Positions 34,801 to 41,099 of a DNA stretch of 64,000 nucleotides are shown here, in pieces. The stretch spans positions 2,949,001 through 3,013,000 of the forward strand of contig NC_079323.1 of the NCBI RefSeq assembly GCF_029931775.1, read 5' to 3'. How positions within the stretch are numbered: the stretch's first letter is position 1; the number at the start of each line of letters is the position of its first letter. The notes beneath the pieces were generated by a model. That model searched no databases and was not told the origin of the DNA. It saw nothing but the letters and a program-made list of their open reading frames with translations. Source of the stretch: Euleptes europaea (lineage: Eukaryota > Chordata > Lepidosauria > Squamata > Sphaerodactylidae). The translations under genes were made by a program, and so were the position numbers.

Positions 34801-37800
34801 TTTCACCAAAAATCTATGGTATACCATTAGGGTTGCCAGGTCCCTCTTCGCTACCGGTGGGAGGTTTTGGGGGCAGAGCCTGAGGAGGGTGGGGTTTGGG
34901 GAGGGACTTGAATGCCATAAATTGCCAAAGCAGCCATTTTCTCCAAGGGAACTGATCTCTATAGGCTGAAGATCAGTTGTAATAGCAGGAGATCTTCAGC
35001 TAGTACCTGGAGGTTGGTAACCCTATATACCATAGAGTCTCCCATTTGAAGCTGTCATTTATCTCCAGGGGAACTTATCTCGGTAGTATGGAGATTGGTA
35101 ATTTCAGAAGATCTCTATGGCCTACCTAGAGGTTGGCAGACAGGTTTGCCAGGTCCTCCAGGGCCACTAGTGGGGGATGGGGTTTAGGGATGCCAGATCC
35201 TGGTTGGGGAGCTCCTGGAGATTTGGGGGTGGAGCCTTGGGAGGACAGGGACCTCAGTGGGCAACAATGCCATAGAGTCCACCCTCCAAAGCAGCCATTT
35301 TATCCAGGGGAACTGATCTCTGTAGTCTGGAGATGAACTGTAATTCCAGGGGATCCCCAGGTCACACCTGGAGACTGCCCTGCTGGCTAGCCCTATTAGC
35401 AGCCCTATGGCTAGGCTTGCCAGCTCCAGGTTGGGAAATATCTGGAGATTTGGGGGGTGGGAACCTTATGAGTTGGGATTTGGAGAGGGGAGTTACTTCA
35501 ATGGGATATAGTGCCATAGAGTCCACCTTCCAAAGAAGCCATTTCCTCCAGGTGAACTAGGGTTGCCAGCTCCTGGTTGGGAGATTTTTGGGGCAGAGCC
35601 TGAGGAAAGCGGGGTTTGGGGAGGGGAGCGACTTCAATGCCATCGAATCCAGTTGCCAAAGTGGCCATTTTCTCCAGGGTATCTGATCTCTATCGGCTGG
35701 AGATCAGTTGTAAAAGCAGGAAATCGCCAGCCACCACCTGGAGGTTGGCAACCCTAAGGTGAACTGATCTTTGTCGCCTGGAGATCAGTAGTAATCCCAG
35801 GAGATCTTCACTCCAGCCACCAGCTGGAGGATGGCAACCCTACCTATGGCTCAGCCAGAGCTTGACTAGATTCTTCAAGGATGGATCTATCAGGCGGAGG
35901 ACGCTGCATGCCAACGGAACAAGTTTATGCAAAACTTAAGCATTTATATGTGTTCCAGCGCCTGGCAGAGCCTGTGTTATCTGGCCGCTCAATGCAAACC
36001 GAAGAAGTGCCAGATCTGAACACAACATTGTCTGCCAATAAGTAAGTAGGGCAGGGAGAATTCTCTTTTGCAATTAAGGATGAATTTGTAATAAGATAGC
36101 TGCTGGGGCTCAGCTGAGGGCTCTGAAGAAGTAGGTTCTCCAGGGCATCTTTAAATGATTTTGTCCACCCAATGGGGTTGCCAACCTCCAGGAGATCTCC
36201 TGCTATTACAACTGATTTCCAGCCGATAGAGATCAGTTCACCTGGGGAAAATTGCCGCTTTGGCAATTGGACTCTATGGCATTGAAGTCCCTCCCTTCCC
36301 CAAACCCCGCCCTCCTCAGGCTCCCCCCTAAAAACCTCCCGCTGGTGGTGAAGAGGGACCTGGCAACCCTACCACCCAAGCAAGGTTCACCAGTTGCTTC
36401 TTGCTGGGCCCACACCTACCAGGTCCAAACTAAGTTCCTGAGGTGCTGGACTTTGGCTCAGACATGGCTGGGAGTGGCACGCGTCCTGGAGACAATACCC
36501 ACCTGTCCCATCAGGGTTGCCAGCTCCAGGTGTGGCCAGGAGATCTCCGCGTATTACAACTGATCTCAAGACTACAGAGATCAGTTCTCCTGGGAGAAAC
36601 GGCTGCTTTGGAGGGTAGACTCTATGGCATTATACCCCGCTGAGGTCTCTCCCCTCCCCAGGCTTCAAAAGCACCAGCACTGTACCCAGGAAGTCCCAGA
36701 TTCCAACCCTAGCATCTTCAAGATCTCAGGCTTTCAGAAAGATCTTTGCCTGCCTTTCTGAGACCTTGAAATCACAGATAGAAGAGGCTAGATTGATCAA
36801 TGGCCTGATTTTGGCTGTATCCACACGTCACTGGATACAGGCAGCCCTAACGTTGTGCTATAGCAATAATTCACAACCGGATGTTCCTGTGTGGACAAGC
36901 GAATCCAGTTCAATAGATGGCGACGGTGGAATGATAGGGCTAGTTGACAACATGTGGATGGATGCATCCTCTGTCACCACACACACACAAACCATCCTTG
37001 CATTATTTTCTGATGTAATAGGATTTTTCCACACTGTATGATATAATATCATTTTTTCTGCATTGTATCTGCAGGTCTAATATTCTATGCTTGTTTCAGA
37101 TTTCTGTAATCCTAATCCTAGTACATTGCTTATCTGATGTTTCATCCTATTGATTGCACTGATTTATCCTATGTAATTTGCCTTGAGTCTCACCGAGGAA
37201 GGCAGACTATAAATACATAAATACAGTACACAGTAATTTCTAGAAATCTGGTTGGGGGTACCAGGAATCCTGGTGGGTTCATTGGAGGCTGAACGAGATT
37301 AATTTGACCATAGTACAAAATGTATAGTGGTAGTGGAAAATACCATCAAGTCATAGCCAACCTAGGGCGACCCTGTAGGGTTTCCAAGGCAAGAGACGTT
37401 CAGAGGGGGTTTGCCATTGCCTGCCTCTACTCTGGACTAGCAACTCTGGACTGCCTTGTTGGTCTCCCATCCAAGTACTAACCAGGGCTGACCCTGCTTA
37501 GCTTCTGAGATCTAAGGACAGCAGGCTAGCCTGGCCCATTCAAGTCAAGGCAAGGGACATTCAGAGGTGGTTTGACACTGTCTGCCTCTGTATAGCAACC
37601 CTAGACTTCCTTGGTGGTCTCCCATCCAAATATTAACTGGGGATAACCCTGCTTAGTTTCTGAGATCTGACAAGATCAGTCTAGCCTGGGCCATCCAGCT
37701 CAGGGTGCAAAAATGTGTTTTATTTAGGACATCCCCTGTTTTCCAGAACTCCTTCCTGCATCCCAGATTTCTGAGTTGCTCCAGAGGAAGGCTGGGGCAT

Positions 37801-40775
37801 ACATCTGTTTCTACAGGTGCAGCTGACAATCAAAGCTAACATCTACTGGTCCTGGATTGGCAGAGGACAAGCTGATACCACCCAGCCGAGAACTACTGCG
37901 GCCTAGAACTGGAATGGTGAAAACCTAGAAGACTGAAAAAGGATGGAAAGTGAAAAAGGATGGAAAGCCATCAACACACACAGACATGTTGTTAGGCAAT
38001 ACCATCTGCATTATCACTACATCACAACCACAACCCAAATCACAACAGCTCACAAAAAGCTATATTGCACTATGATTTCCTGGAGGAGCAATATGCCAGG
38101 GGGAGGATCAAAGGGGGGAACACAGTAAACCACAGGAAGCCAATGTGTGAGCAAGAATTCAAGTCAAAAATTTTTTTCTGACCAGTTAATTTTATTGAAA
38201 GCCATGTCGTGATTATCGCAACATCTCACCTTTAAGGTTGCACACCCAAGCACACTGATGAAGAGCACACCCCATTGAATTCAGTGGAATTTACTTTTGA
38301 ATAAGTATGTACAATATTGGGCTGCACATCTGGTAACTCCCACTTGCTCAATGGGAGGGAATTGAGGCCCTTAGATAAGGGAAGGGAGCAAATCTTCCTA
38401 AATTGTGGTGAGCAGGAGACTCCAGAATGAGGATTTCAAACAATAACTAGAGGGGACTCCAGAATAACTGTTTTGAAACTAGCATAGATCTTCAGCTAGT
38501 ACCTGGAGGTTGGTAACCCTACCAACATGACAAAACTCTTCCAGGGTCATTTGCATCGCCATTACATCTTTCTAAGTCCATGGGAGTCAATTGGCTTGAA
38601 GGGTGGAACTACACAAGGCATCTCTCTAGGATCTTCAGCTGAGGTTTTTGTCTCAAATTTGGCCTTTGGTTCAAAGAGAACTGATAGGGTTGTCAACCTC
38701 CAGGTGGTGGCTGGAGATCTCCCACTATTACAACTGATCTCCAGGTGACAGAGATCAGTTCTCCTGGAGAAAACAGCCGCTTTGGCAATAGGACTGTAGG
38801 GCATTGAAGTCCCTCCCCTCCCCAAACCCTGCCCTCCTCAGGTTCCGCCCCCAAAATCTCCAGATATTTCCCAATCTGGAGCTGGCAACCCTAAGAACTG
38901 GGCTAGGTTTGGGCAAGTCACCAGGACTTAGAGTTGTCAACCTCTTTGTGGTGGCTGGAGATTACAACTATTACAACTGATCTCCAGGCGACAGATCAGT
39001 TCACCTGGAGAAAATGGCCGCTTTGGAAAGTGGGCTCCATGGCATTATACCCCATTGAAGTCCCTCCCCTCCCCAAATCCCATTCTCCTCAGGCTCCACC
39101 CCCAAAATCTCTGGTTATTTCCCAACTCGAAGCAGGCAACCCTACCAGGACTCCCTTTCACACACATACACCCATGCGTAAAATGAGAAGGGCATTATTA
39201 GGAATGAAAGGACCCGCCTCCTTTTGGCATGTAGAAGATGAATTATCCTCCTTCCTCCTCTCAATAGCATCACCCTTTGGGGAGAAGCTGTGGCTCAGTG
39301 GTAGAGAATCTGCTTGGCATGCAGAATGTCTCAGGTTCAATCCCCAGCGTCTCCAGTGGAAAAAAGGACCAGGCAGTAGGTGATGTGAAAGACCTCTCTG
39401 CCTGAGATCCTGGAAAGCCACTGCCAGTCAGAGTAGACAATATTGACCTTGATGGACCAATGGTCAGATTCAATATAAGGCAGCTTCATTTGGGGGTGGG
39501 GCCATGGCTCAGTGGCAGAGCCTCTGCTTGGCATGCAGAAGGTCTCATGTTCAGTCCCCGGCATCTCCAGTTGGAAGGACCAGGTGGAGGAGAGGGGAAT
39601 CAAATCTGGTCCTCCATATTAGAGTCCACCGCTCATGTGGAGGAGTGGGGAATCAAACCTGGTTCTCCAGATTAGAGTCTGTCCCTCTTGACCACTACGC
39701 CACCTTGGAGATGCCAATCACCTTGAGTGCCACTGATGGCTGAGAGTGAGCTGAACCCCTGTGGAACTTGGGCACCCTTTCTAGTCACTTGGGCTGGAGA
39801 ACCAACCCTGGGGAGCTGAGTTTGAAGGAAAGAGCTGGATATGCCCAAGGTTATTACCCCCTGCCCCAAAATACAGAGAGAGCAGAGCAAAACCTTGAAC
39901 CCCAATTCCCTTCCCACAAATCCACAGTTATAAATGCTGACATGTTTGATACAGATCCATCATAACGATGAGTAATGGACTGAAATGCATCTTGTTCATT
40001 TACAGCACAATCCACCCAGATCTCCAGTGGCATCCAGCCAGCATGGTGTCGTGGTTAAGAGTGTTGGTTTGGAGCGGTGAAGTCTCATCTGGAGAACCGG
40101 GTTTGATTCCCCACTCCTCCATATGGGCAATGGATGCTAACCTGGTGAACCGGATTGGTTCCCCCACTCCTCCACATGAGTGGCAGACACTAATCTGGAG
40201 AACTGGGTTGGTTTCCCCACCCCTAAACATGAAGCCAGCTGGATGACCTTGGGCTAGTCACAGCTCTCTTAGAGCTCTCTCAGCCCCACCTACCTCACAG
40301 GGTGTCTGTAATGGGGAGGGGGAGGGGATTGTAAGCCGGTTTGATTCTTCCTTAAGTGGTAGAGGTCAGCATATAAAAAATAATTCTTCATCATCATCAC
40401 CCTTAGTGAAATGAATGGAAGAGTATTCCTTTCCATAAGTTTGGGGCTTCCAGAAGAGGTATACAGAAGTAACTTGACAGCGCTCAAGAGGCATTCTTTG
40501 CCATCTCACCCGTACCATATAAAACCACAAGATAATGTTTTCCATTTTTCTATTTCTGCCAGGTGCAGTCTAATAATGCTACTTCTAACACAAGGTAGAC
40601 GTCTACCTTTCTCCACTTCCCTCCCATCAACGGGCTGTATCCTTTTCCCTTCACTCCCCATCACCTTTCGGTCCTCCTATTCTGGTTACTTACCGGCTGT
40701 CGCATCTGTTTCTGAAGTCAAAGAAAGAAGCAAGAATCCCAGGCCAAGAATAATCTCTCTGACTTCTGCGATCAT
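10769..40775 (-). CDS. CHRDL2: CHRDL2, chordin-like protein 2, complete (11 coding exons)
   Basis: Coding exons in transcript order: 40775-40694, 32405-32293, 31144-31051, 29698-29553, 28120-28027, 26025-25979, 25112-24962, 23603-23409, 17256-17095, 14758-14666, 10848-10769. All have GT/AG borders and compatible phases; the sum is 1,257 nt, giving 418 residues plus TAA (human about 429). Order: signal peptide 1-27, VWC1 about 33-95, VWC2 about 112-176, an acidic then basic linker 177-243, VWC3 about 244-307, and a C-terminal region ending [11 protein letters not shown]...[14 protein letters not shown]. Each VWC has ten cysteines, including the QQCC, SCC and KCC pairs. Known family role: a secreted antagonist that binds BMP ligands through VWC domains. 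CHRDL2 is preferred over CHRDL1 because the C-terminus follows the CHRDL2 pattern and RNF169 is the neighbour. No exon is broken. Confidence 0.97.
11105..11400 (-). mobile_element. tRNA-derived SINE, family B
   Basis: Nearly full length, in CHRDL2 intron 10. Confidence 0.85.
11690..11865 (-). mobile_element. 5S-derived SINE fragment joined to a family B-like SINE fragment
   Basis: CTTGGAGGTCTCCCATGCAAATAC then GGCCCAAGGTCACCCAGC and TTAACCAATAAACCACTCTGGC. Confidence 0.7.
11866..12440. other. No recognised feature
   Basis: Intronic sequence of CHRDL2 without exon signals or repeats I recognise. Confidence 0.5.
12441..12745 (+). mobile_element. tRNA-derived SINE, family C
   Basis: Full length, boxes A and B readable. 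Confidence 0.9.
12974..13170 (-). mobile_element. TAGGG hAT-MITE nested in hAT element
   Basis: TAGGGTTGCCAAG at the left and GGCAAC at the right; the right terminus is slightly shortened, so the TSD is unclear. Confidence 0.85.
13312..13475 (+). repeat. Purine-rich (GGAA/GAAA)n tract
   Basis: About 160 bp of nearly pure purine inside the hAT element. Open frames here on either strand are low-complexity. Confidence 0.95.
14041..14554 (-). mobile_element. TAGGG hAT-MITE (outer), split by another copy
   Basis: Pieces 14041-14128 and 14452-14554. The break duplicates CCTCCAAA. Confidence 0.75.
14129..14451 (+). mobile_element. TAGGG hAT-MITE, long variant with doubled 3' end
   Basis: Exact TSD CCTCCAAA (14121-14128 / 14452-14459). 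The terminal CAACCCTA occurs twice, near 14320 and at 14451, with about 130 bp of extra sequence between them. Confidence 0.85.
14666..14758 (-). CDS. CHRDL2: CHRDL2 exon 10
   Basis: Acceptor TTTTCAG, donor GTACAG (weak). It encodes [30 protein letters not shown], matching the long CHRDL2 C-terminus (human IFHLIQIKKVRKQDF, QNFRLL). If the weak donor were skipped, the frame would end about ten codons later. Confidence 0.93.
14975..15062 (-). mobile_element. Penelope-like fragment
   Basis: GAGTCCAGTAGAACTTTAGAG ... TCAAAGCTCCCTTCTTCAG, reverse orientation, degenerate core. Confidence 0.65.
15103..15470. mobile_element. Non-autonomous DNA element with GGCCATTTATGC ends
   Basis: Left GCCATTTATACAGTG, right GCATAAATGGCC. 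Related to the 4.2 kb and 63 kb elements by its termini only. Confidence 0.55.
15485..15600 (+). mobile_element. Penelope-like fragment
   Basis: GCTTTGACTCTCGAAAACTC then TTATTGGACTCGAATCTAGC; lacks the CTGANGA box. Confidence 0.65.
15780..15960 (-). mobile_element. Penelope-like fragment with hammerhead core
   Basis: On the minus strand CTGACGA (15855-15849), a G-U-containing stem II and GAAA (15831-15828) precede GCTCATACCC. Flanking GTGCCACTGGATTCGAATC is the usual 3' text of the family. A second partial copy lies on the plus strand at about 15855-15955. Confidence 0.7.
16225..16810. mobile_element. Non-autonomous DNA element, second copy
   Basis: Same ends and interior as 4200-4810 (for example GTTTTCCATCCATTAGAGAT), with small indels. 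The TSD is not clear. Confidence 0.8.
17095..17256 (-). CDS. CHRDL2: CHRDL2 exon 9: post-VWC3 region
   Basis: Acceptor CTTTCAG, donor GTATGT. It encodes [15 protein letters not shown] through [19 protein letters not shown] and IWKLVK. The human counterpart is DNLRRFALEHEASDLVEIYLWKLVK. The preceding intron is 6.2 kb. Confidence 0.95.
17495..18060 (+). mobile_element. CR1 RT fragment with nested SINE piece
   Basis: Encodes [40 protein letters not shown] and a SADDTKL active-site box (usual FADD). A family B SINE tail interrupts at 17560-17690. Confidence 0.92.
18175..18345 (+). mobile_element. MIR-like tRNA SINE, 3' half
   Basis: GGTGACCTTGGGCCAGTCAC, CTCACAGGCTTGTTGTGAGG, GGCAGGATATAAATGAAG, then (AAAT)n. 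Confidence 0.7.
18452..18660 (+). mobile_element. TAGGG hAT-MITE
   Basis: TSD CCTTGGCC (18444-18451) / CCTCGGCC (18661-18668), one mismatch. Confidence 0.9.
18809..18870 (-). mobile_element. TAGGG hAT-MITE fragment
   Basis: TAGGGTAGCCAGCTCCAGGTT and GAGATTTTAGGGGTGG; truncated. Confidence 0.7.
18896..19475 (+). mobile_element. TAGGG hAT-MITE interrupted by a foldback element
   Basis: The left stub GTTGCCAACCTCCAGGTGGTG ends at 18919 and the body resumes at 19266. The string AACCTCCAGGTGGTG occurs on both sides, a 15-bp target duplication. Confidence 0.85.
18920..19265. mobile_element. Foldback (Penelope-like?) insertion in MITE
   Basis: About 92-bp inverted arms (about 18921-19020 and 19133-19228: AGGAAATAAATAGTACTAGG ... 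CCTAGTACTATTTATTTCCT) around a 115-bp loop. A right tail ends CCAGTTTGCT. Confidence 0.75.
19772..19980 (+). mobile_element. TAGGG hAT-MITE
   Basis: Exact TSD TTTGCACA (19764-19771 / 19981-19988). The left end has drifted to TAAAGGTGCC. Confidence 0.9.
20531..20735 (-). mobile_element. Two tandem half-copies of TAGGG hAT-MITE
   Basis: 20531-20631 and 20633-20735 each start TAGGGTTGCCAG and each stop at CAGTTGG(G/A)TATAATGTAG. They look like a duplicated half element. Confidence 0.75.
20826..21031 (+). mobile_element. tRNA-derived SINE, family A, full length
   Basis: Family definition: TGGCTCAGTGGTAGAGC (box A), GGTTCAATCCCTGGC (box B), GAGACCCTGGAGAGCCGC, GATGGACCAAGG, tail GTATAAGGCAGCTTCATGTG. 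Not a tRNA gene: the acceptor stem does not pair. Confidence 0.9.
21141..22444 (-). mobile_element. L1 LINE, 5'-truncated ORF2 C-terminus
   Basis: The minus frame includes [20 protein letters not shown] (CCHC-like), [20 protein letters not shown] and a T-rich (A-rich in sense) 3' end. Several frame breaks. GGATGTTCTT flanks both ends as a likely TSD. Confidence 0.88.
22748..22951 (+). mobile_element. TAGGG hAT-MITE
   Basis: Exact TSD GACATCAC (22740-22747 / 22952-22959). Confidence 0.92.
23409..23603 (-). CDS. CHRDL2: CHRDL2 exon 8: whole VWC3 domain
   Basis: Acceptor CCTCCAG, donor GTGAAG. A full VWC domain: [47 protein letters not shown]. It has ten cysteines. This is the best conserved exon of the gene. 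Confidence 0.98.
23630..24032 (+). mobile_element. TAGGG hAT-MITE interrupted after AACCTCCAGGTGGTG
   Basis: Exact outer TSD GTCTTAGG (23622-23629 / 24033-24040). The stub ends at 23656 and the body resumes at about 23911 with CACTTTGGCAATTGGAC. The element sits 26 bp upstream of the CHRDL2 exon 8 acceptor side. Confidence 0.88.
23657..23910. mobile_element. A-rich insertion in MITE (Penelope-like?)
   Basis: Starts TGGAATTCAAAATACAGC, A-rich, with no obvious inverted arms. The right junction has lost part of the MITE. Confidence 0.5.
24962..25112 (-). CDS. CHRDL2: CHRDL2 exon 7: linker with TTVKI motif
   Basis: Acceptor TTCCAG, donor GTAATG. It starts [10 protein letters not shown] and ends [16 protein letters not shown], which matches human GSTTVKIVLKEKHKK directly before VWC3. 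Ends in phase 1; the split codon becomes Ala with exon 8. Confidence 0.95.
25300..25545 (+). mobile_element. TAGGG hAT-MITE interrupted after AACCTCCAGGTACT
   Basis: The stub 25300-25323 is followed by 130 bp of A-rich sequence (CAAATGCACATAAACAAG...). The body resumes near 25456 with GATTCTATGGTTTTGAAGTC and fades at CTGGTGGCAGGGGG. Confidence 0.7.
25668..25765. repeat. Tandem palindromic minisatellite CTATGGTTTAACCATAG
   Basis: Four or more copies of the self-complementary CTATGGTTTAACCATAG or its half-variant CTATGGTTTAACCACA, about 30 bp apart. Confidence 0.85.
25979..26025 (-). CDS. CHRDL2: CHRDL2 exon 6: 47-nt acidic linker exon
   Basis: Acceptor TTTGTAG. It encodes [16 protein letters not shown], matching the acidic linker after VWC2 in the human protein. 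Two overlapping donors exist, GTAGGT and GTGTCT four bases on. Only the first keeps exon 7 in frame, so it was chosen. Confidence 0.88.
26085..26210 (-). mobile_element. Penelope-like fragment
   Basis: Minus strand CTGACGA (26204-26198) with the GAAA box changed to AAAA; 3' text AGTGCTACTGGACTCGAATC. It lies 60 bp upstream of CHRDL2 exon 6. Confidence 0.7.
26275..26640 (+). mobile_element. CR1 3' end
   Basis: ACTTCTTCACACAACGCATAG, TGTGGTGATGGCTGCCAATT, ATGGCTACTAG to CTTATGTTCTTATG. Confidence 0.9.
26644..26845 (+). mobile_element. tRNA-derived SINE, family B, 3' part
   Basis: CATGAAGCCAGCTGGGTGAC to CATATAAAAACCAACTCC. Confidence 0.85.
26846..27540. other. Mostly unrecognised; short Penelope-like text near 27090-27160
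   Basis: CTGATGAAGGGGGCATTGACTC then AAAATATTGCTGGTCTATAAGG resembles the same family in degenerate form. Confidence 0.4.
27566..27743 (+). mobile_element. TAGGG hAT-MITE
   Basis: Exact TSD CCACAGCC (27558-27565 / 27744-27751). Short internal deletion. Confidence 0.9.
27838..27972 (+). mobile_element. TAGGG hAT-MITE, 3' part
   Basis: Starts at CCCTGGAGAAAATAGCTGC, ends GCTGGCAACCCTA. Confidence 0.75.
28027..28120 (-). CDS. CHRDL2: CHRDL2 exon 5: second half of VWC2
   Basis: Acceptor TTCTCAG, donor GTAAGA. It encodes [13 protein letters not shown], then [10 protein letters not shown], completing VWC2 with six cysteines. It is very close to human [13 protein letters not shown] and LPDSCC. 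Ends in phase 1. Confidence 0.96.
28258..28380 (+). mobile_element. tRNA-derived SINE, family A, 5' part
   Basis: GTGGCTCAGTGGTAGAGC and GTTACAAATTCAATCTCC (decayed box B). Confidence 0.85.
28600..29008 (+). mobile_element. TAGGG hAT-MITE split by a CR1 3' end
   Basis: MITE pieces are 28600-28664 and 28913-29008. CR1 text (GGAGGAGAGGGATATTCATG ... AGCAGGGCCTTATGG) fills 28665-28912. Confidence 0.75.
29010..29495 (+). mobile_element. tRNA-derived SINE, family A, split by CR1
   Basis: Head 29010-29053 and remainder 29342-29495 (AATCCCTGGCATCTCCAGC to AGGCAGCCTCGTGTG). Confidence 0.85.
29054..29341 (-). mobile_element. CR1 3' end inserted in SINE
   Basis: ATCATAGAACCATAGAGTTGG, CATCTAGTCCAACCCCC, GACAGATGGCCATCTAG. 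Confidence 0.88.
29553..29698 (-). CDS. CHRDL2: CHRDL2 exon 4: linker and first half of VWC2
   Basis: Acceptor TTTGCAG, donor GTAGGC. It encodes [20 protein letters not shown] and then [24 protein letters not shown]. The YQ-G-F-ELFPS-NQC pattern is that of CHRDL VWC2. Reading through the donor gives an unrelated tail, so the splice is required. Confidence 0.95.
29745..30090 (+). mobile_element. CR1 3' end
   Basis: GATGGCCATCTGTCAGCAAG to ACTCCATGATTCTATGACTC; lies just upstream of CHRDL2 exon 4. Confidence 0.85.
30091..30403. other. No recognised feature
   Basis: CHRDL2 intron 3; nothing identified. Confidence 0.5.
30404..30801 (-). mobile_element. TAGGG hAT-MITE (outer), split by another copy
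   Basis: Pieces 30404-30474 and 30653-30801, separated by the nested copy 30475-30652. Confidence 0.75.
30475..30652 (-). mobile_element. TAGGG hAT-MITE (nested)
   Basis: TSD GGTTTGGG / GGTTTTGG (30467-30474 / 30653-30660). Confidence 0.85.
30804..31012 (-). mobile_element. TAGGG hAT-MITE
   Basis: TSD AGGATACG (30796-30803) / AGGATACA (31013-31020). It ends 39 bp from CHRDL2 exon 3. Confidence 0.9.
31051..31144 (-). CDS. CHRDL2: CHRDL2 exon 3: second half of VWC1
   Basis: Acceptor CTCTAG, donor GTAAGC. It encodes [23 protein letters not shown] and GRCP, the six C-terminal cysteines of VWC1, and ends in phase 1. Confidence 0.96.
31680..32086 (-). mobile_element. TAGGG hAT-MITE (outer), split by another copy
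   Basis: Pieces 31680-31742 and 31962-32086; ends AGTTAGCAACCCTA. Confidence 0.75.
31743..31961 (+). mobile_element. TAGGG hAT-MITE (nested)
   Basis: TSD GTATAATG (31735-31742) / GTATAATA (31962-31969). Confidence 0.85.
32293..32405 (-). CDS. CHRDL2: CHRDL2 exon 2: first half of VWC1
   Basis: After TTTTCAG the exon reads [20 protein letters not shown] then [11 protein letters not shown] and CTCFE, carrying the first four VWC1 cysteines. The SWHPYLEP core is shared by chordin-like proteins. The donor is GTATCG, phase 0. Intron 1, between this exon and exon 1, is 8.3 kb of repeats. Confidence 0.96.
32825..32960 (-). mobile_element. 5S-derived SINE fragment
   Basis: TTGGTGGTCTCCCATCC, CTGCTTAGCTTCCAAG. 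Confidence 0.85.
33005..33969. mobile_element. Long foldback (Penelope-like?) insertion in MITE
   Basis: Left arm TAGTATGGAGTCGGCTAGTT... to about 33445; right arm about 33710-33930 is its reverse complement (...AACTAGCCGACTCCATACTA). Arms exceed 200 bp after removing the nested 5S SINE. The centre holds CTGAAGAAGAACTGAAACG (about 33620), a hammerhead-like string. A right tail ends TTTTGATTGCTC. Confidence 0.75.
33029..33262 (+). mobile_element. 5S-rRNA-derived SINE with Bov-B tail (5S-Sauria type)
   Basis: The head CTGATCTCGTCAGATCTCAG, AAGCTAAGCAGGGTC, ATTTGGATGGGAGACC is 5S rRNA-like and includes the internal promoter region. The tail GTCGCCATAAGTCGGCTGCG, GACTTGACGGCAC is the Bov-B 3' end, followed by (AC)n. 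TSD AGTTAATTTCA on both sides. Confidence 0.92.
34163..34739. other. No recognised feature
   Basis: CHRDL2 intron 1; open frames present but without recognisable content. Confidence 0.45.
34740..35130 (-). mobile_element. TAGGG hAT-MITE (outer, diverged), split by another copy
   Basis: Pieces about 34740-34827 and 35026-35130. Confidence 0.65.
34828..35025 (-). mobile_element. TAGGG hAT-MITE (nested)
   Basis: Exact TSD TATACCAT (34820-34827 / 35026-35033). Confidence 0.92.
35145..35400 (-). mobile_element. TAGGG hAT-MITE fragments (short piece plus near-full copy)
   Basis: 35145-35185 is a truncated end. 35186-35400 carries the GGAGATTTGGGGGTGGAGCC and GCAGCCATTTTATCCAGG interior. Confidence 0.7.
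35412..35842 (-). mobile_element. TAGGG hAT-MITE (outer), split by another copy
   Basis: Exact outer TSD CCTATGGC (35404-35411 / 35843-35850). Pieces 35412-35557 and 35757-35842. Confidence 0.9.
35558..35756 (-). mobile_element. TAGGG hAT-MITE (nested)
   Basis: Exact TSD AGGTGAAC (35550-35557 / 35757-35764) inside the outer copy. Confidence 0.92.
36173..36371 (+). mobile_element. TAGGG hAT-MITE
   Basis: Exact TSD CCACCCAA (36165-36172 / 36372-36379). Confidence 0.92.
36512..36711 (+). mobile_element. TAGGG hAT-MITE, diverged
   Basis: CAGGGTTGCCAGCTCCAGG start, CCAACCCTA end; TSD unclear. Confidence 0.75.
36712..37327. other. No recognised feature
   Basis: CHRDL2 intron 1; includes a short (CA)n near 36980. 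Confidence 0.5.
37328..37705 (-). mobile_element. Two tandem 5S-derived SINEs
   Basis: 37328-37545 and 37546-37705 both carry GGTCTCCCATCCAA(G/A)TA and GCTTAG(C/T)TTCTGAGATCT in reverse; the second lacks most of the Bov-B tail. Confidence 0.85.
37706..38484. other. No recognised feature
   Basis: CHRDL2 intron 1; nothing identified. Confidence 0.5.
38485..38521 (-). mobile_element. TAGGG hAT-MITE end fragment
   Basis: ATCTTCAGCTAGTACCTGG then GGTTGGTAACCCTA only. Confidence 0.7.
38685..38893 (+). mobile_element. TAGGG hAT-MITE
   Basis: TSD AGAACTGA (38677-38684) / AGAACTGG (38894-38901). Confidence 0.9.
38929..39144 (+). mobile_element. TAGGG hAT-MITE
   Basis: Exact TSD CCAGGACT (38921-38928 / 39145-39152). 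Confidence 0.92.
39286..39575 (+). mobile_element. tRNA-derived SINE, family A (one full, one partial copy)
   Basis: 39286-39488 full length; 39498-39575 head only, running into a reversed family B SINE. Confidence 0.88.
39576..39706 (-). mobile_element. tRNA-derived SINE, family B, tRNA head
   Basis: GGGGAATCAAATCTGG to CTTGACCACTACGCC, reverse. Confidence 0.8.
40040..40385 (+). mobile_element. tRNA-derived SINE, family B, full length
   Basis: ATGGTGTCGTGGTTAAGAG, GGGTTTGATTCCCCACTCC, to GAGGTCAGCATATAAAAAAT. It lies about 310 bp downstream of CHRDL2 exon 1, inside intron 1. Confidence 0.88.
40694..40775 (-). CDS. CHRDL2: CHRDL2 exon 1: start codon and signal peptide
   Basis: ATG at 40775-40773 opens [20 protein letters not shown], a short charged N-terminus followed by a hydrophobic core, as expected for secretion. 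The exon ends GCC G before GTAAGT (phase 1). The split codon becomes Asp with exon 2. The human protein starts MVPEVRVLSSLLGLALL, which supports this start. Confidence 0.92.
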
Positions 40776-41099
40776 TCTTCTGTTCGAGATGGGATAACAG
40801 GAGGGGAGGGGGAGAATCCGAGCACTTTCTCGCCTAAGAATTTCTCAAGGGCAGAGAAAGCACCAAGCGGTGGTTACAGAGTCAGCCTGTAGAGATGCAA
40901 GAGGGGAAAGCGAACTGATGCTCTACAAGCGCCTAATCCGCAGCCGCCTATGATGCCAACGCTCTTCAAAGACGCCTCCTTTGGGGAAAGCAAAGAACTA
41001 GATTGCGATTTTTGAACACCAGCCTTTTAAAATCTTTCCCCCCACCCTTAAGTTTTCTTAATCAAAGGAGCAGGAGGGGCCAAAGACTGAAACACTTTA
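40776..41099 (-). promoter_or_regulatory. CHRDL2: Probable CHRDL2 5' UTR and core promoter
   Basis: Unique sequence directly upstream of the CHRDL2 start. On the minus strand there is a TTTTAAAA block at about 41031-41024 that could act as a TATA variant; transcription would then begin near 40995. It is not a CpG island. The assignment rests on position only. Confidence 0.4.
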
